Part shown: positions 8,444 to 16,329 of the stretch, in pieces | Numbering within the stretch: position 1 is the stretch's first letter | How the letters are laid out: each line of letters begins with the position of its first letter | DNA from: Yanshouia hominis | Lineage (GTDB): Bacteria > Bacillota > Clostridia > Oscillospirales > Ruminococcaceae | Direction: 5' to 3' | Assembly (NCBI GenBank): GCA_014385025.1 | Contig: JACRTB010000007.1 | Span: 62,001-126,000, forward strand | DNA: 64,000 bases | Translations under genes and position numbers: made by a program | Notes under the pieces: model-generated | Database searches by the model: none | Seen by the model: only the letters and a program-made list of their open reading frames with translations | What the model was told of the DNA's origin: nothing

Positions 8444-10033
8444 ATGTATGATCTGGTAATCCGAAACGGCCTGATTGTCGACGGAACCCGCGCGCCCGCG
8501 CGCCGGGCCGACCTCTGGATCAAGGACGGCCGCATTGCCGGCATCGGCCGGTTCGACGGCGGGGCCGCCAGGGAGATTGACGCCGCGGGCAGGGCGGTCG
8601 CGCCGGGCTTCCTCGACATTCACTCCCATTCGGACGGCTGCGTTCTTGTGCCCTACCGTCCCGAGAGCAAGCTCTGTCAGGGGGTCACCTTCGAGCTTTG
8701 CGGCAACTGCGGCATTTCGATCCTGCCCAGCACCTCCGAAAGCCGGGCGGAAATCAGCGAATATTTCACCAGCGAGCTTCAGCTTCCAATGGAAGGGGTC
8801 GAAATCTCAACCCACACCGTCACCGACTACGCGCAGCAGTCCGCCGCCGCCCCGAAAGCCGGAAATTACGGCCTTCTCATCGGCCATGGAACCCTGCGCG
8901 GCTGCGTGATGGGCTTTGAAAACCGCAGCCCCACTCCCGATGAGCTTCGGCGGCTCGAGGAACGCCTTGCCGCCGAGATGGAGCGCGGCGCGTTCGGCAT
9001 GTCGCTCGGCCTGATTTACCCGCCGAGCGCCTTCGCGGAAACATGGGAGCTTGACGCGCTGGCACGGGTGGTCAGAGAGCATCACGGCATCCTTTCGGTG
9101 CACATGCGCAACGAAGGCCCCCGCGTCTTTGAGGCGGCCGACGAGATGCTCGGCGTCGCCGAGCGCACAGGAGTTCATCTTGAAATCTCCCATCTCAAGA
9201 TTATGACCAAATCGCTCTGGGGACGCTCGCAGGATCTGCTCGATCAAATCGATGCGGCCCGGGCACGCGGCGTGGATGTCACCTGCGACCAGTATCCCTA
9301 TTATGCCTCCTCCACCTCGATGACCGCGATGATCCCCAAGTGGGCGCATGACGGCGGGGTTCCGGCGCTGATGGAGCGGGTGCTGCACCCCGGAAAGCGG
9401 CTGCTCGACGGCATCGCCGTCGAAATGGAGAGCCGCGGCGGTCCCGACCGGGTGCTGATTGCCTCGACCCGGGGCGGACGCCCCGCATGGGAGGGCAGAA
9501 CGGTTGAGCAGATCGCCGGAGAGCTTTCCTGCGGGCCGGTCGAAGCGGTGGTCAAAATCCTTCAGACCTGCGGGGCGGGCGTCTCCTGCATCTACTTCTC
9601 GCAGTATGAAGAGGATGTCGAGCGAATCCTGCGCCGCACCGATATTGCGGTGGGCAGCGACGGCTACGGCTTCTCCTACGATCCTGCGATTACCCGGGAT
9701 ATGCCGCATCCGCGCAACTTCGGCACCTTCCCGCACGCGATCGAGCTGGCCCGCGACAAGAAGCTGCTGCCCCTCGAGGATATTATCCATAAGATGACCG
9801 GCCTGCCCGCCGGAATCATGGGGATGTCCGAGCGCGGAATCCTCGCAGAGGGAAAAGCGGCCGACATCACGATCTTCGATCCGGAAACAATCCGGGACAA
9901 CAGCACCTTTACCGACCCCGTCAGGCGCCCCTCCGGCATCGAGACGGTCCTCGTAGCCGGCACGGCGGTGCTGGAGAACGGGGCATTCACCGGAGCCGCC
10001 CCCGGCAGGGTGCTGCTGCACGGCCGGTGCTGA
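8444..10033 (+). CDS. N-acyl-D-amino-acid deacylase (D-aminoacylase)
   Basis: Zinc amidohydrolase of 529 residues that should remove the N-acyl group from D-amino acids. The metal-site motif DIHSHSD lies at residues 58-64 and the Cys-containing motif CGNCGIS near 86-92, where the metal-bridging Cys of D-aminoacylases sits. Further on are EISHLKIM and DVTCDQYPYYAS. The end (ADITIFDPETIRDNSTF) is the C-terminal beta-sandwich strand typical of the family. AGGAGG precedes the ATG at 8444; upstream in-frame starts have none. No signal peptide, so cytoplasmic. Neighbours suggest import of an acylated D-amino acid or peptide through the downstream permease. Confidence 0.9.
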   Translation: MYDLVIRNGLIVDGTRAPARRADLWIKDGRIAGIGRFDGGAAREIDAAGRAVAPGFLDIHSHSDGCVLVPYRPESKLCQGVTFELCGNCGISILPSTSESRAEISEYFTSELQLPMEGVEISTHTVTDYAQQSAAAPKAGNYGLLIGHGTLRGCVMGFENRSPTPDELRRLEERLAAEMERGAFGMSLGLIYPPSAFAETWELDALARVVREHHGILSVHMRNEGPRVFEAADEMLGVAERTGVHLEISHLKIMTKSLWGRSQDLLDQIDAARARGVDVTCDQYPYYASSTSMTAMIPKWAHDGGVPALMERVLHPGKRLLDGIAVEMESRGGPDRVLIASTRGGRPAWEGRTVEQIAGELSCGPVEAVVKILQTCGAGVSCIYFSQYEEDVERILRRTDIAVGSDGYGFSYDPAITRDMPHPRNFGTFPHAIELARDKKLLPLEDIIHKMTGLPAGIMGMSERGILAEGKAADITIFDPETIRDNSTFTDPVRRPSGIETVLVAGTAVLENGAFTGAAPGRVLLHGRC

Positions 10034-10152
10034 TTTTCGGTTGAGATATCCGCGCGCGGAGTCTCGGCGCAGAAAGGAGAGAGTCTTCCGGCGCCCGCGT
10101 GCGGCATATGCAATATGGTCCTCAAAAAAACGCGAAAGAAGGAGTAGTAATT

Positions 10153-11457
10153 ATGATTTTCAACCTGCCTCCGATTTGTGGCCTCTTCCCGCTGCTGCTG
10201 TACATCGTCCTGTCCTTCCGGAAAGGGATGCATCCCCTCGTCAACGTCAGCATCTGTGCCGTTGTCGGCGCGATTCTGGTCAAGCAGCCCCTGGGCGGCC
10301 TCGGCGCCGTAATTTATGAATCGATGGGCTCCTTCTTGGCCCTCGTCGGCTTTATCATCATGCTCGGCTCCGGTCTCGGCATGGTGCTGCGCAAGACCGG
10401 CGTCGCCGCCGCCATCGTCAACATCCTGATGCGCAAGATCGGCGTCAAGACCCAGAAGCGCGCCATTCTCGCCACGATGGTCAGCTCGATCTGCCTGGTC
10501 ACCCTGCTCGGCACCCTCGCGGGCGCCAACGCGGTCATCGCCCCGATCGTCATCCCGCTTGTCGCGGCGGTGGGCATCACCCCCTCGACCCTGGCGGTTA
10601 TCTTCCAGGGCGCGGGCCAGACCGGACTCTTCCTGAGCCCCTTCTCGCCCCCCATGGTTACCCTGATGGGCATTACCGGCCTGTCCTATCCCCGTCTGCT
10701 GCTCTGCGCGGGCCTGCCCGTCTCGATCGTGATGTGGATCGGCACCTACCTCATCGCCAACAAGGTCCAGAAGGAGACCGAGGGCAAAGAGGACTTTGGC
10801 CCCGATGTCGAGATGCCTTCTGACAACTTTGAGGTTGACGCCATCACCAAGCGCGCCACCGCCGTCTTTGTCGCCACCATGGCCGTCATGGTCGTCTACG
10901 GCATCATCACCAAGGGCGGCGCTTCCTTCGTCATTCTGGTCATGATCGTCGCCGCCATCCTCACCGGGCTTGCGGCCAAGATGCCGGCCGGTGAAATCTT
11001 CGACAACATCGTCGAGGGCTGCGGCAAGCTGATGTGGCTCTTCTTCATGTTCCTGATGTTCAACCCCTTCCTGAACTTCGTCACCGCCTCGGGCGCTTTT
11101 GACGCAATGCTCAAGCTTATGGAACCCCTGATCGGCAGCTCCGGCAAGGTTGGCTTCACCCTGCTGACCGTTCTGGTCGGCATCTTCGGCATCAACGGCG
11201 CGGCGGTCGCTCAGGCGCTGATGATCGACAGCCTTTTCAACGGCTTCCTGCCCGGCATCGGCATCTCGATGGAGCTGTGGGGCATGATCGTCCTGATCGG
11301 ACACCAGATCACTTCCTATGCCTATCCCGGCGTCGACATGATCGGTGCAATGGGCCTTGCTCATGCCAAGAACATCAAGCCAATGCTCAAGCTTTCCTAT
11401 TTTGCCATCATCCCCGGCACCGTGATCCTTTCCTGCATCGCGGCGCTGATCCTGTAA
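10153..11457 (+). CDS. Na+/H+-antiporter-like permease of the ion-transporter superfamily
   Basis: Polytopic membrane protein of 434 residues with about eleven hydrophobic segments and two internally similar halves, as in the ion-transporter superfamily (COG2056-like predicted permeases). Conserved-looking segments are GAGQTGLFLSPFSPPMVTL and GIFGINGAAVAQALM. It has no ABC or MFS features. The ATG at 10153 follows GAAGGAG. Placed between a D-aminoacylase and a serine hydrolase, it probably imports the N-acyl-D-amino acid or short peptide that they process; the substrate is inferred only from context. Confidence 0.75.
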   Translation: MIFNLPPICGLFPLLLYIVLSFRKGMHPLVNVSICAVVGAILVKQPLGGLGAVIYESMGSFLALVGFIIMLGSGLGMVLRKTGVAAAIVNILMRKIGVKTQKRAILATMVSSICLVTLLGTLAGANAVIAPIVIPLVAAVGITPSTLAVIFQGAGQTGLFLSPFSPPMVTLMGITGLSYPRLLLCAGLPVSIVMWIGTYLIANKVQKETEGKEDFGPDVEMPSDNFEVDAITKRATAVFVATMAVMVVYGIITKGGASFVILVMIVAAILTGLAAKMPAGEIFDNIVEGCGKLMWLFFMFLMFNPFLNFVTASGAFDAMLKLMEPLIGSSGKVGFTLLTVLVGIFGINGAAVAQALMIDSLFNGFLPGIGISMELWGMIVLIGHQITSYAYPGVDMIGAMGLAHAKNIKPMLKLSYFAIIPGTVILSCIAALIL

Positions 11458-11488
11458 CGAACCGTTTGTGTAAAGGAGGTATTTTGAT

Positions 11489-12313
11489 ATGGGACGAATT
11501 CCGTCAAATGAGATCTATCGCATTCTTTCCGAGATGAAGGGAACGGTCGGCCTCTATATCGAGGACTGCGCCACCGGCGAGATTCTCAAGATCAACCCCG
11601 AGCTGAGCTTCCCCGCCTGCAGCGTCATTAAGATTCCGATGCTGGCGCTGCTGCTGCGCGACGGCGCCGAGGGACGCATCGACCTCGACGCTCCCCACAA
11701 AATTGCCGCTGAAAACCGCGTGGGCGGCACTGGTATCCTCTGCGACCTGAACCCCAGCTATGAAATCACCCTGCGCGACCTCGGCAAGCTGATGATCATC
11801 ATGAGCGACAACATCGCCACCAACGAGGTTATGGATGTCATCACCGTGGACCGTTTCCATGCGTTCTGCAAGGAGCAGGGCTATGAGAATATTATCTGGC
11901 AGCGCAAGATGATGGATTTCGAGGCCATCAAGCAGGGCCGCAACAACTATCTCTGCGCGGGCGAAATCGGAGATATGCTCTCCCGCATTTCGAGGGGTGA
12001 ATTTGTCAGCCCCGAGATATCCCGGACCATCTTCGAATTTATGTGCGCCCAAAAGTACCGCAACAAACTGCCCTCCCTCGTTCCCGCCGTTCCCTCCTAT
12101 TCGGGAGTTGTCGGCAGCATTCCCGAGGGACAGGTGCTCGTCGCCAACAAGACCGGCGACCTCGTCGGCATCCAGCACGATGTCGGCATCTTCGAACTGC
12201 CCAACCACAGCCGTTATATCATCTCGATGTGCACCAAGGACCTCGAGAATGATCTGGACGGCATCACCACCGTCGGTAAGGTTTCTCTTGCCGTCTATGA
12301 GGCGCTCCGCTGA
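11489..12313 (+). CDS. Class A beta-lactamase-like serine hydrolase, cytoplasmic
   Basis: A 274-residue protein with all three penicillin-recognising motifs: SVIK at 45-48 (catalytic Ser and Lys), SDN at 106-108 and KTG at 221-223. The spacing fits class A beta-lactamase-like enzymes, but the protein starts directly with MGRIPSNEIY and has no signal peptide or membrane anchor, so it should act in the cytoplasm. The omega-loop Glu of true class A enzymes is not obvious; MMDFEAIKQGRNN is the nearest candidate. Given its operon, an esterase, amidase or D-peptidase acting on imported D-amino-acid derivatives is likelier than antibiotic resistance. AAAGGAGG precedes the ATG. Confidence 0.8.
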   Translation: MGRIPSNEIYRILSEMKGTVGLYIEDCATGEILKINPELSFPACSVIKIPMLALLLRDGAEGRIDLDAPHKIAAENRVGGTGILCDLNPSYEITLRDLGKLMIIMSDNIATNEVMDVITVDRFHAFCKEQGYENIIWQRKMMDFEAIKQGRNNYLCAGEIGDMLSRISRGEFVSPEISRTIFEFMCAQKYRNKLPSLVPAVPSYSGVVGSIPEGQVLVANKTGDLVGIQHDVGIFELPNHSRYIISMCTKDLENDLDGITTVGKVSLAVYEALR

Positions 12314-12335
12314 AGCGGATGCTTCCCACTGCCCC

Positions 12336-12366
12336 AAAAGCCCCCGCCAAAGGCGGGGGCTTTTTT
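12336..12366 (+). terminator. Terminator of the deacylase operon
   Basis: AAAAGCCCCCGCC and GGCGGGGGCTTTTTT around AAA; a strong hairpin with a T run. Confidence 0.92.
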
Positions 12367-12696
12367 CTGAAGAGGCGGCCGATCATCACCGCCGGACGCA
12401 CCGGCGGCTTACAAGGATTCCCTGAGCCCCCCTGTTGTCGGCCGGACTTATGGACCCATCAAAAATCCCCTTGCCCGCATAAGCGGTTCCGCTGTCATGG
12501 AAGAAACCGCTTCCCCCAACTTTTCGCAGGCAATCACTTCACGCTGCCTTATGAGGGATTCCCCGCTCCGTCCGGCAGGGAATGATGGACACTGCCGGTT
12601 ATGCCTTCTCCGGCGGCCGTTCCGCCCGGGCAGGAACAGGAGGACAGCGAAAAATCTTTGGAACCGCCGGCGCCGCCGGTGGTTTTTCTCTGCAAA
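12367..12696. other. Intergenic stretch without a recognised gene
   Basis: About 330 bp between two convergent terminators. Open frames here have no RBS and low-complexity Arg/Pro-rich translations. A small inverted repeat (AAGCGGTT...AACCGCTT-like) lies near 12480-12520. Nothing further is supported. Confidence 0.4.
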
Positions 12697-12728
12697 GAAA
12701 ACCCCCTCCCGGTGTCGCCGGGAGGGGG
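12697..12728 (-). terminator. Terminator of the amt-PII gene
   Basis: On the minus strand CCCCCTCCCGG and CCGGGAGGGGG close a tight loop and are followed by TTTTCTTT. Confidence 0.85.
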
Positions 12729-12755
12729 AAAGAGGAGGGAAAGAGGATGTCAAAT

Positions 12756-14534
12756 TCAGTTTTCGCCCTGCAGTGCGTCGTAGCCCTCGTCTCCGGTGCG
12801 GACCCGGATGACATTCTCGACGTCGTAGACAAAAATCTTGCCGTCGCCGATGCTGCCGGTATAGAGAACTTTGCGGGCGGTATCGACGACCTGCCGGACC
12901 GGGACCTTCGAGACGACGATTTCAATTTTGATCTTGCGGATCAGGGTGATATCCATCTCGACGCCGCGGTAGAAGCTGGCCTCGGCCCCCTTCTGGATGC
13001 CGCAGCCAAGGACCTGCGTGACGGTCATGCCGGTGACGCCGATCGAGTTCATGGCGGCTTTGATCGCCTCAAACCGGACGGGATTGCAGACGATGACCAC
13101 CTTGGTCAGCTTGTGTCCGCCGGGGGCGGAAGGAGCGGCAGCGGTGTACCGTTCCACCGGGACCGCCGCAGCAGGGGGCTCGTCTGCGGGAAGCGCCGCC
13201 TCATCGCCCATGCCCCCTTCGGCGGCGAGGGCGGCGACCGCCGGCATAAAGTCAGCGTAGGCGCTGGCGAGGCCATGCTCCTCGATGTCGAGGCCGACGA
13301 TCTCTTCATGGGCGTCAACCCGAAGCCCGAGGGTTGCCTTGATGATATGGAAGAGGATCACCATGGCGGCGCTTACCCAGACGGCGACCGCAAGGACGCC
13401 GATCAGCTGGGTGACAAGCTGTCCCGCGCCGCCGCCGTAGATGAGGCCGAGTCCGTTTGCCGGAGTGAGCAGCTCCATGTCGGTATAGGGGTCGTAGTAG
13501 GAAAAGACGCCGACGAGAACCGTCCCCATCGCTCCGCAGAGGCAATGAACCCCGACCGCGCCGACCGGGTCGTCAATTTTCAGCTTCCGGTCGATCAGCT
13601 CAATGCCGTAGACGACGGTAAATCCCGCGATGACGCCGATGAAGATGGAACCGGTGACCGTTACCGTCGAGCATCCCGCCGTAATGGCGACCAGCCCGCC
13701 CAGTGAACCGTTGAGGGTCATCGAGACATCTGGCTTCCGGTATTTGATCCAGGTGATGATCATCACGACGGTGGTGGAAACCGCGGCCGCCGTATTGGTT
13801 GTGACAAAGATGCGCGAAACGTTGTTCACCATCCCGTCAATGGCGAGGGAGGAGGCCGGGTTAAATCCGAACCAGCCGAACCAGAGGATAAAAACGCCGA
13901 GCGCGCCCAGTGTGATTGAGTGCCCGGGAATCGCCTTCGGCCTGCCGTCCTCGTCGTACTTGCCGATGCGGGGCCCGAGAATTTTCGCACCGATCAGGGC
14001 CGAAAGGCCGCCGACCATATGAACTGCCGTCGAACCGGCGAAATCGTGGAAGCCGTAGGAGGAGAGGGAGGAAAGCATCCCGCCGGGGGTGCCGAGGGTG
14101 GAAAGCCATCCTCCGCCCCAAATCCAGTGGCCGGAGATGGGATAAACGACCGCGCTGATGGCAATCGAATAAGCGAGATAGGCGGAAAATTTGGTGCGTT
14201 CAGCCATTGCGCCCGAGACGATGGTCGCCGAGGTGGCGCAAAAGACAGTCTGGAAAAAGAGGGACACCCAATCGCTGTCAAAGGCAAGCATGGGAGTGAC
14301 GGTTCCGACGAATCCGCCGATCAGCTCGGAAGAGCCGTACATCAGGCCGAAACCAAGCAGAAGATACACAATCGAGCCGCAGGCGAAATCCATCAGGTTC
14401 TTCATGATGATGTTCCCCGCGTTCTTTGCACGGGTAAAGCCTGTCTCCACCATGGCAAAGCCGGCCTGCATAAAAAACACGAGGGTTGCGCCAAGCAGGA
14501 TCCACAGGGTGTCGAGCGCGGAGGTCGCTACCAT
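12756..14534 (-). CDS. amt: Ammonium transporter fused to a PII (GlnK-like) domain
   Basis: A 592-residue fusion. Residues 1 to about 410 are an Amt channel of eleven helices, beginning with LDTLWILLGATLVFFMQAGF and containing GGLSALIGAKILGPRIG, with conserved pore His-region segments. After an Ala/Pro-rich linker, about residues 480-592 form a PII domain (TKVVIVCNPVRFEAIKAAM... KIFVYDVENVIRVRTGDEG, the conserved PII C-terminal strand). In its T-loop (ASFYRGVEMDITLI) the Tyr that GlnD uridylylates in enteric PII proteins (Tyr51) is replaced, so control by ATP/ADP/2-oxoglutarate binding alone is likely. GGAG precedes the ATG at 14534. The gene has its own promoter and a leader hairpin. Confidence 0.93.
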   Translation of the reverse strand: MVATSALDTLWILLGATLVFFMQAGFAMVETGFTRAKNAGNIIMKNLMDFACGSIVYLLLGFGLMYGSSELIGGFVGTVTPMLAFDSDWVSLFFQTVFCATSATIVSGAMAERTKFSAYLAYSIAISAVVYPISGHWIWGGGWLSTLGTPGGMLSSLSSYGFHDFAGSTAVHMVGGLSALIGAKILGPRIGKYDEDGRPKAIPGHSITLGALGVFILWFGWFGFNPASSLAIDGMVNNVSRIFVTTNTAAAVSTTVVMIITWIKYRKPDVSMTLNGSLGGLVAITAGCSTVTVTGSIFIGVIAGFTVVYGIELIDRKLKIDDPVGAVGVHCLCGAMGTVLVGVFSYYDPYTDMELLTPANGLGLIYGGGAGQLVTQLIGVLAVAVWVSAAMVILFHIIKATLGLRVDAHEEIVGLDIEEHGLASAYADFMPAVAALAAEGGMGDEAALPADEPPAAAVPVERYTAAAPSAPGGHKLTKVVIVCNPVRFEAIKAAMNSIGVTGMTVTQVLGCGIQKGAEASFYRGVEMDITLIRKIKIEIVVSKVPVRQVVDTARKVLYTGSIGDGKIFVYDVENVIRVRTGDEGYDALQGEN

Positions 14535-14562
14535 CTTGACCACTCCTTTTCTGTTGGCAGAA

Positions 14563-14598
14563 GAAAAAGGCACTGCGGGTATTCCCCACAGCGCCTTT
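14563..14598 (-). promoter_or_regulatory. Attenuator-like hairpin in the amt leader
   Basis: On the minus strand AAAGGCGCTGTGGG pairs imperfectly with CCCGCAGTGCCTTT and is followed by a T-rich tract (TTTTTCTTC). It starts only a few nt after the predicted transcription start and ends before the amt RBS. That is the position expected of a transcription attenuator, for example of an ANTAR-type antiterminator, though only one hairpin is visible. Confidence 0.55.
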
Positions 14599-14613
14599 GC
14601 TGATGATGGTTAC

Positions 14614-14642
14614 AGGATAGCACCGGCGGCGGACTCTGTCAA
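14614..14642 (-). promoter_or_regulatory. Sigma-A promoter of amt
   Basis: Minus strand TTGACA (14637-14642), a 17-nt spacer, TATCCT (14614-14619). AT-rich DNA (14646-14755) upstream may act as an UP element. Confidence 0.82.
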
Positions 14643-14770
14643 CCGTCGCAAATCAAATTCTGCATTTTAGCAAATCTTTTCCTGCAAATCAGGCGGATTT
14701 ATATGTTGATTTTTACAAATTTATTGAATAAAATCTGTCGTTTTGCTAGCTGTTATGACACGGCACCCGT

Positions 14771-15138
14771 CTTTTCAGCCGCCGGGCGCGGGGCTGCGCC
14801 CCGTCCGGATTCACAGAGGAAGGCCGCGCTTTCCGCGGCCCTCGCCCGAGGAGATCCCCAGCACCTGCCCCGGGCTCGTGGATCGCGGTGTCCTTGCAGA
14901 CGACCGGCAGCCGGTCCCCGGCAAAGAGCCGGGCGCTGCCGCGCGGGATTGCGGCGTCTGCCTTTTCAGCCGCCGGGCGCGGGGCTGCGCCCCGTCCGGA
15001 TTCACAGAGGAAGTCTCCGCTTTCCGCGGCCCTCGCCCGAGGAGATCCCCAGCACCTGCCCAAGCTCGTGGATCGCGGTGTCCTTGCAGACGACCAGCAG
15101 CCGGTCCCCGGCGAAGAGCCGGGCGCTGCCGCGCGGAA
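14771..15138. repeat. 191-bp tandem duplication of the trkA 3' end
   Basis: Two direct copies start at 14771 and 14962, both beginning CTTTTCAGCCGCCGGGCGCG. The inner copy contains the last 45 or so codons and the stop of the trkA gene ending at 15002. The outer copy repeats them with scattered mismatches and small differences outside the gene. Each contains the GC-rich mini-hairpin CGGGGC-TGC-GCCCCG. Confidence 0.9.
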
Positions 15139-15697
15139 TGGTCATCTCACCGCCGCGGGTGATGGTCATGACGATCGATTCCTCCGGCAGCGGCAGGGCC
15201 ATCAGCGTCTCGCCGTTGTGCCGGAAATCCTTCGGCAGAGTCAGCTCGAGCAGCGAATTGGTGCCCCTGTTCAGATGCATGAGCTGCCGGATGGCGGCGG
15301 TGTCCACCTCCCGCTCGATGATCCGCGCGAGTGAATCGGTGCTCGAAACGGCGATATCCACCCCCAGGCGTTTCATCACGTCGACATTTTTCGGATTATT
15401 CACCCGCGCGACCGTGCGCGGTACCTTGAAATGCCGTTTGGCCAGCTCGCAGATGATGAGGTTGTCCTCGTCGGTTCCGGTCACGCTGGCCAGTGCGTCG
15501 GCATGGGCGAGATCGGCCGATTCCAGCGCGTCGAGCGACGAGCCGTCCCCGCAGATCACCTGCAGGTCGAGGAGGTTTGCGATGCGCTGGCATTTCTTGT
15601 GGTCCCGTTCGATCAGCACCGGTTCGTGTCCATGCTCCAGCAGAGTGTCGGAAAGATAGAAGCCCACCTTTCCGCCGCCCACCACCACAACCTTCAT
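15002..15697 (-). CDS. TrkA-type K+ uptake regulatory protein (RCK), second of pair
   Basis: Cytoplasmic gating subunit of 231 residues for a Trk/Ktr potassium channel. An N-terminal NAD-binding Rossmann domain (MKVVVVGGGKVGFYL; acidic ERD at the end of strand 2; DEDNLIICELAKR) is followed by a TrkA_C domain (about residues 140-220) ending in DRLLVVCKDTAIHELGQVLG. The last residues (SSGEGRGKRRLPL) look like an extension into duplicated DNA. The start overlaps the upstream trkA by 4 nt (ATGA). No TrkH/KtrB membrane partner lies in the window. Confidence 0.9.
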   Translation of the reverse strand: MKVVVVGGGKVGFYLSDTLLEHGHEPVLIERDHKKCQRIANLLDLQVICGDGSSLDALESADLAHADALASVTGTDEDNLIICELAKRHFKVPRTVARVNNPKNVDVMKRLGVDIAVSSTDSLARIIEREVDTAAIRQLMHLNRGTNSLLELTLPKDFRHNGETLMALPLPEESIVMTITRGGEMTIPRGSARLFAGDRLLVVCKDTAIHELGQVLGISSGEGRGKRRLPL

Positions 15698-16329
15698 CGG
15701 ACGCCCCCCTCTCCGGCGCGGCGCAGCGCCAGCAGGCGGTCCTCCTCCAGAAGGACCCGTTCCGGCGCCTCGCAGCGCAGTTCAAAGGCGCCGTCCTGAT
15801 GCAGAACCCCGACCGCCATCCCGTCCGGAAGCTCCATCCGGCCCAGCGGAGTGCCGGCGGCTCCCGCCGGCAGCGGAACCGCGGAAAGAGCCACCGTCTG
15901 GCCGAACATCGTCACATAGCGGGCCGCGCGCTGCCCGGTGAGAACGGCGACCGCCGATTCGACGGTCAGTGCGGTCGGACAGATGGTGTGCAGCCCAAAC
16001 TGGGCAAAGATGCGCTCGCGGTCGGGGTCATAGACCCGGGTAAGCACACGGGGAATCGAAAAGATCTCCCGCGCGATCTGGGAAATCATCACGTTGACAT
16101 TGTCCGAATTGGTCACGGCGGCTACCGCGTCGCAGCCCTCGATGCCCGCGCGTCGCAGCACGTCAAGATCGATGATGTTGCCCACAAAGGTCAGACCGGT
16201 GAAGGCGGCGCCGAGCTTCTCAAAGCTCTCTTCCTCGCGGTCGACCACCGAGACGTCGTGCCCCATCCGGCACATCCGCAGGGCGAGCTTTGCTCCGACC
16301 ATGCCGCATCCGGCCACCAGCAGGTTCAT
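15694..16329 (-). CDS. TrkA-type K+ uptake regulatory protein (RCK), first of pair
   Basis: Rossmann-fold regulator of 211 residues (MNLLVAGCGMVGAKLALRMC; DREEESFEKLG; TNSDNVNVMISQIARE) with a TrkA_C-like half from about residue 135. It differs from the neighbour at 15002 in most positions, so the pair is old rather than a recent duplication. Arrangements of two trkA genes usually specify hetero-oligomeric or separately regulated gating rings. It is joined by 4-nt overlaps to both the VanY-like gene upstream and the trkA downstream, so all three are translationally coupled. Confidence 0.88.
   Translation of the reverse strand: MNLLVAGCGMVGAKLALRMCRMGHDVSVVDREEESFEKLGAAFTGLTFVGNIIDLDVLRRAGIEGCDAVAAVTNSDNVNVMISQIAREIFSIPRVLTRVYDPDRERIFAQFGLHTICPTALTVESAVAVLTGQRAARYVTMFGQTVALSAVPLPAGAAGTPLGRMELPDGMAVGVLHQDGAFELRCEAPERVLLEEDRLLALRRAGEGGVR

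Noticed and set aside
9676-11364. Long minus-strand frame opposite the permease and deacylase
   Set aside because: Low-complexity, His/Asp/Gly-rich translation typical of antisense to GC-rich membrane-protein genes.
11489-12313. Beta-lactam resistance gene
   Set aside because: No signal peptide, unclear general base, and placement in a D-amino-acid operon.
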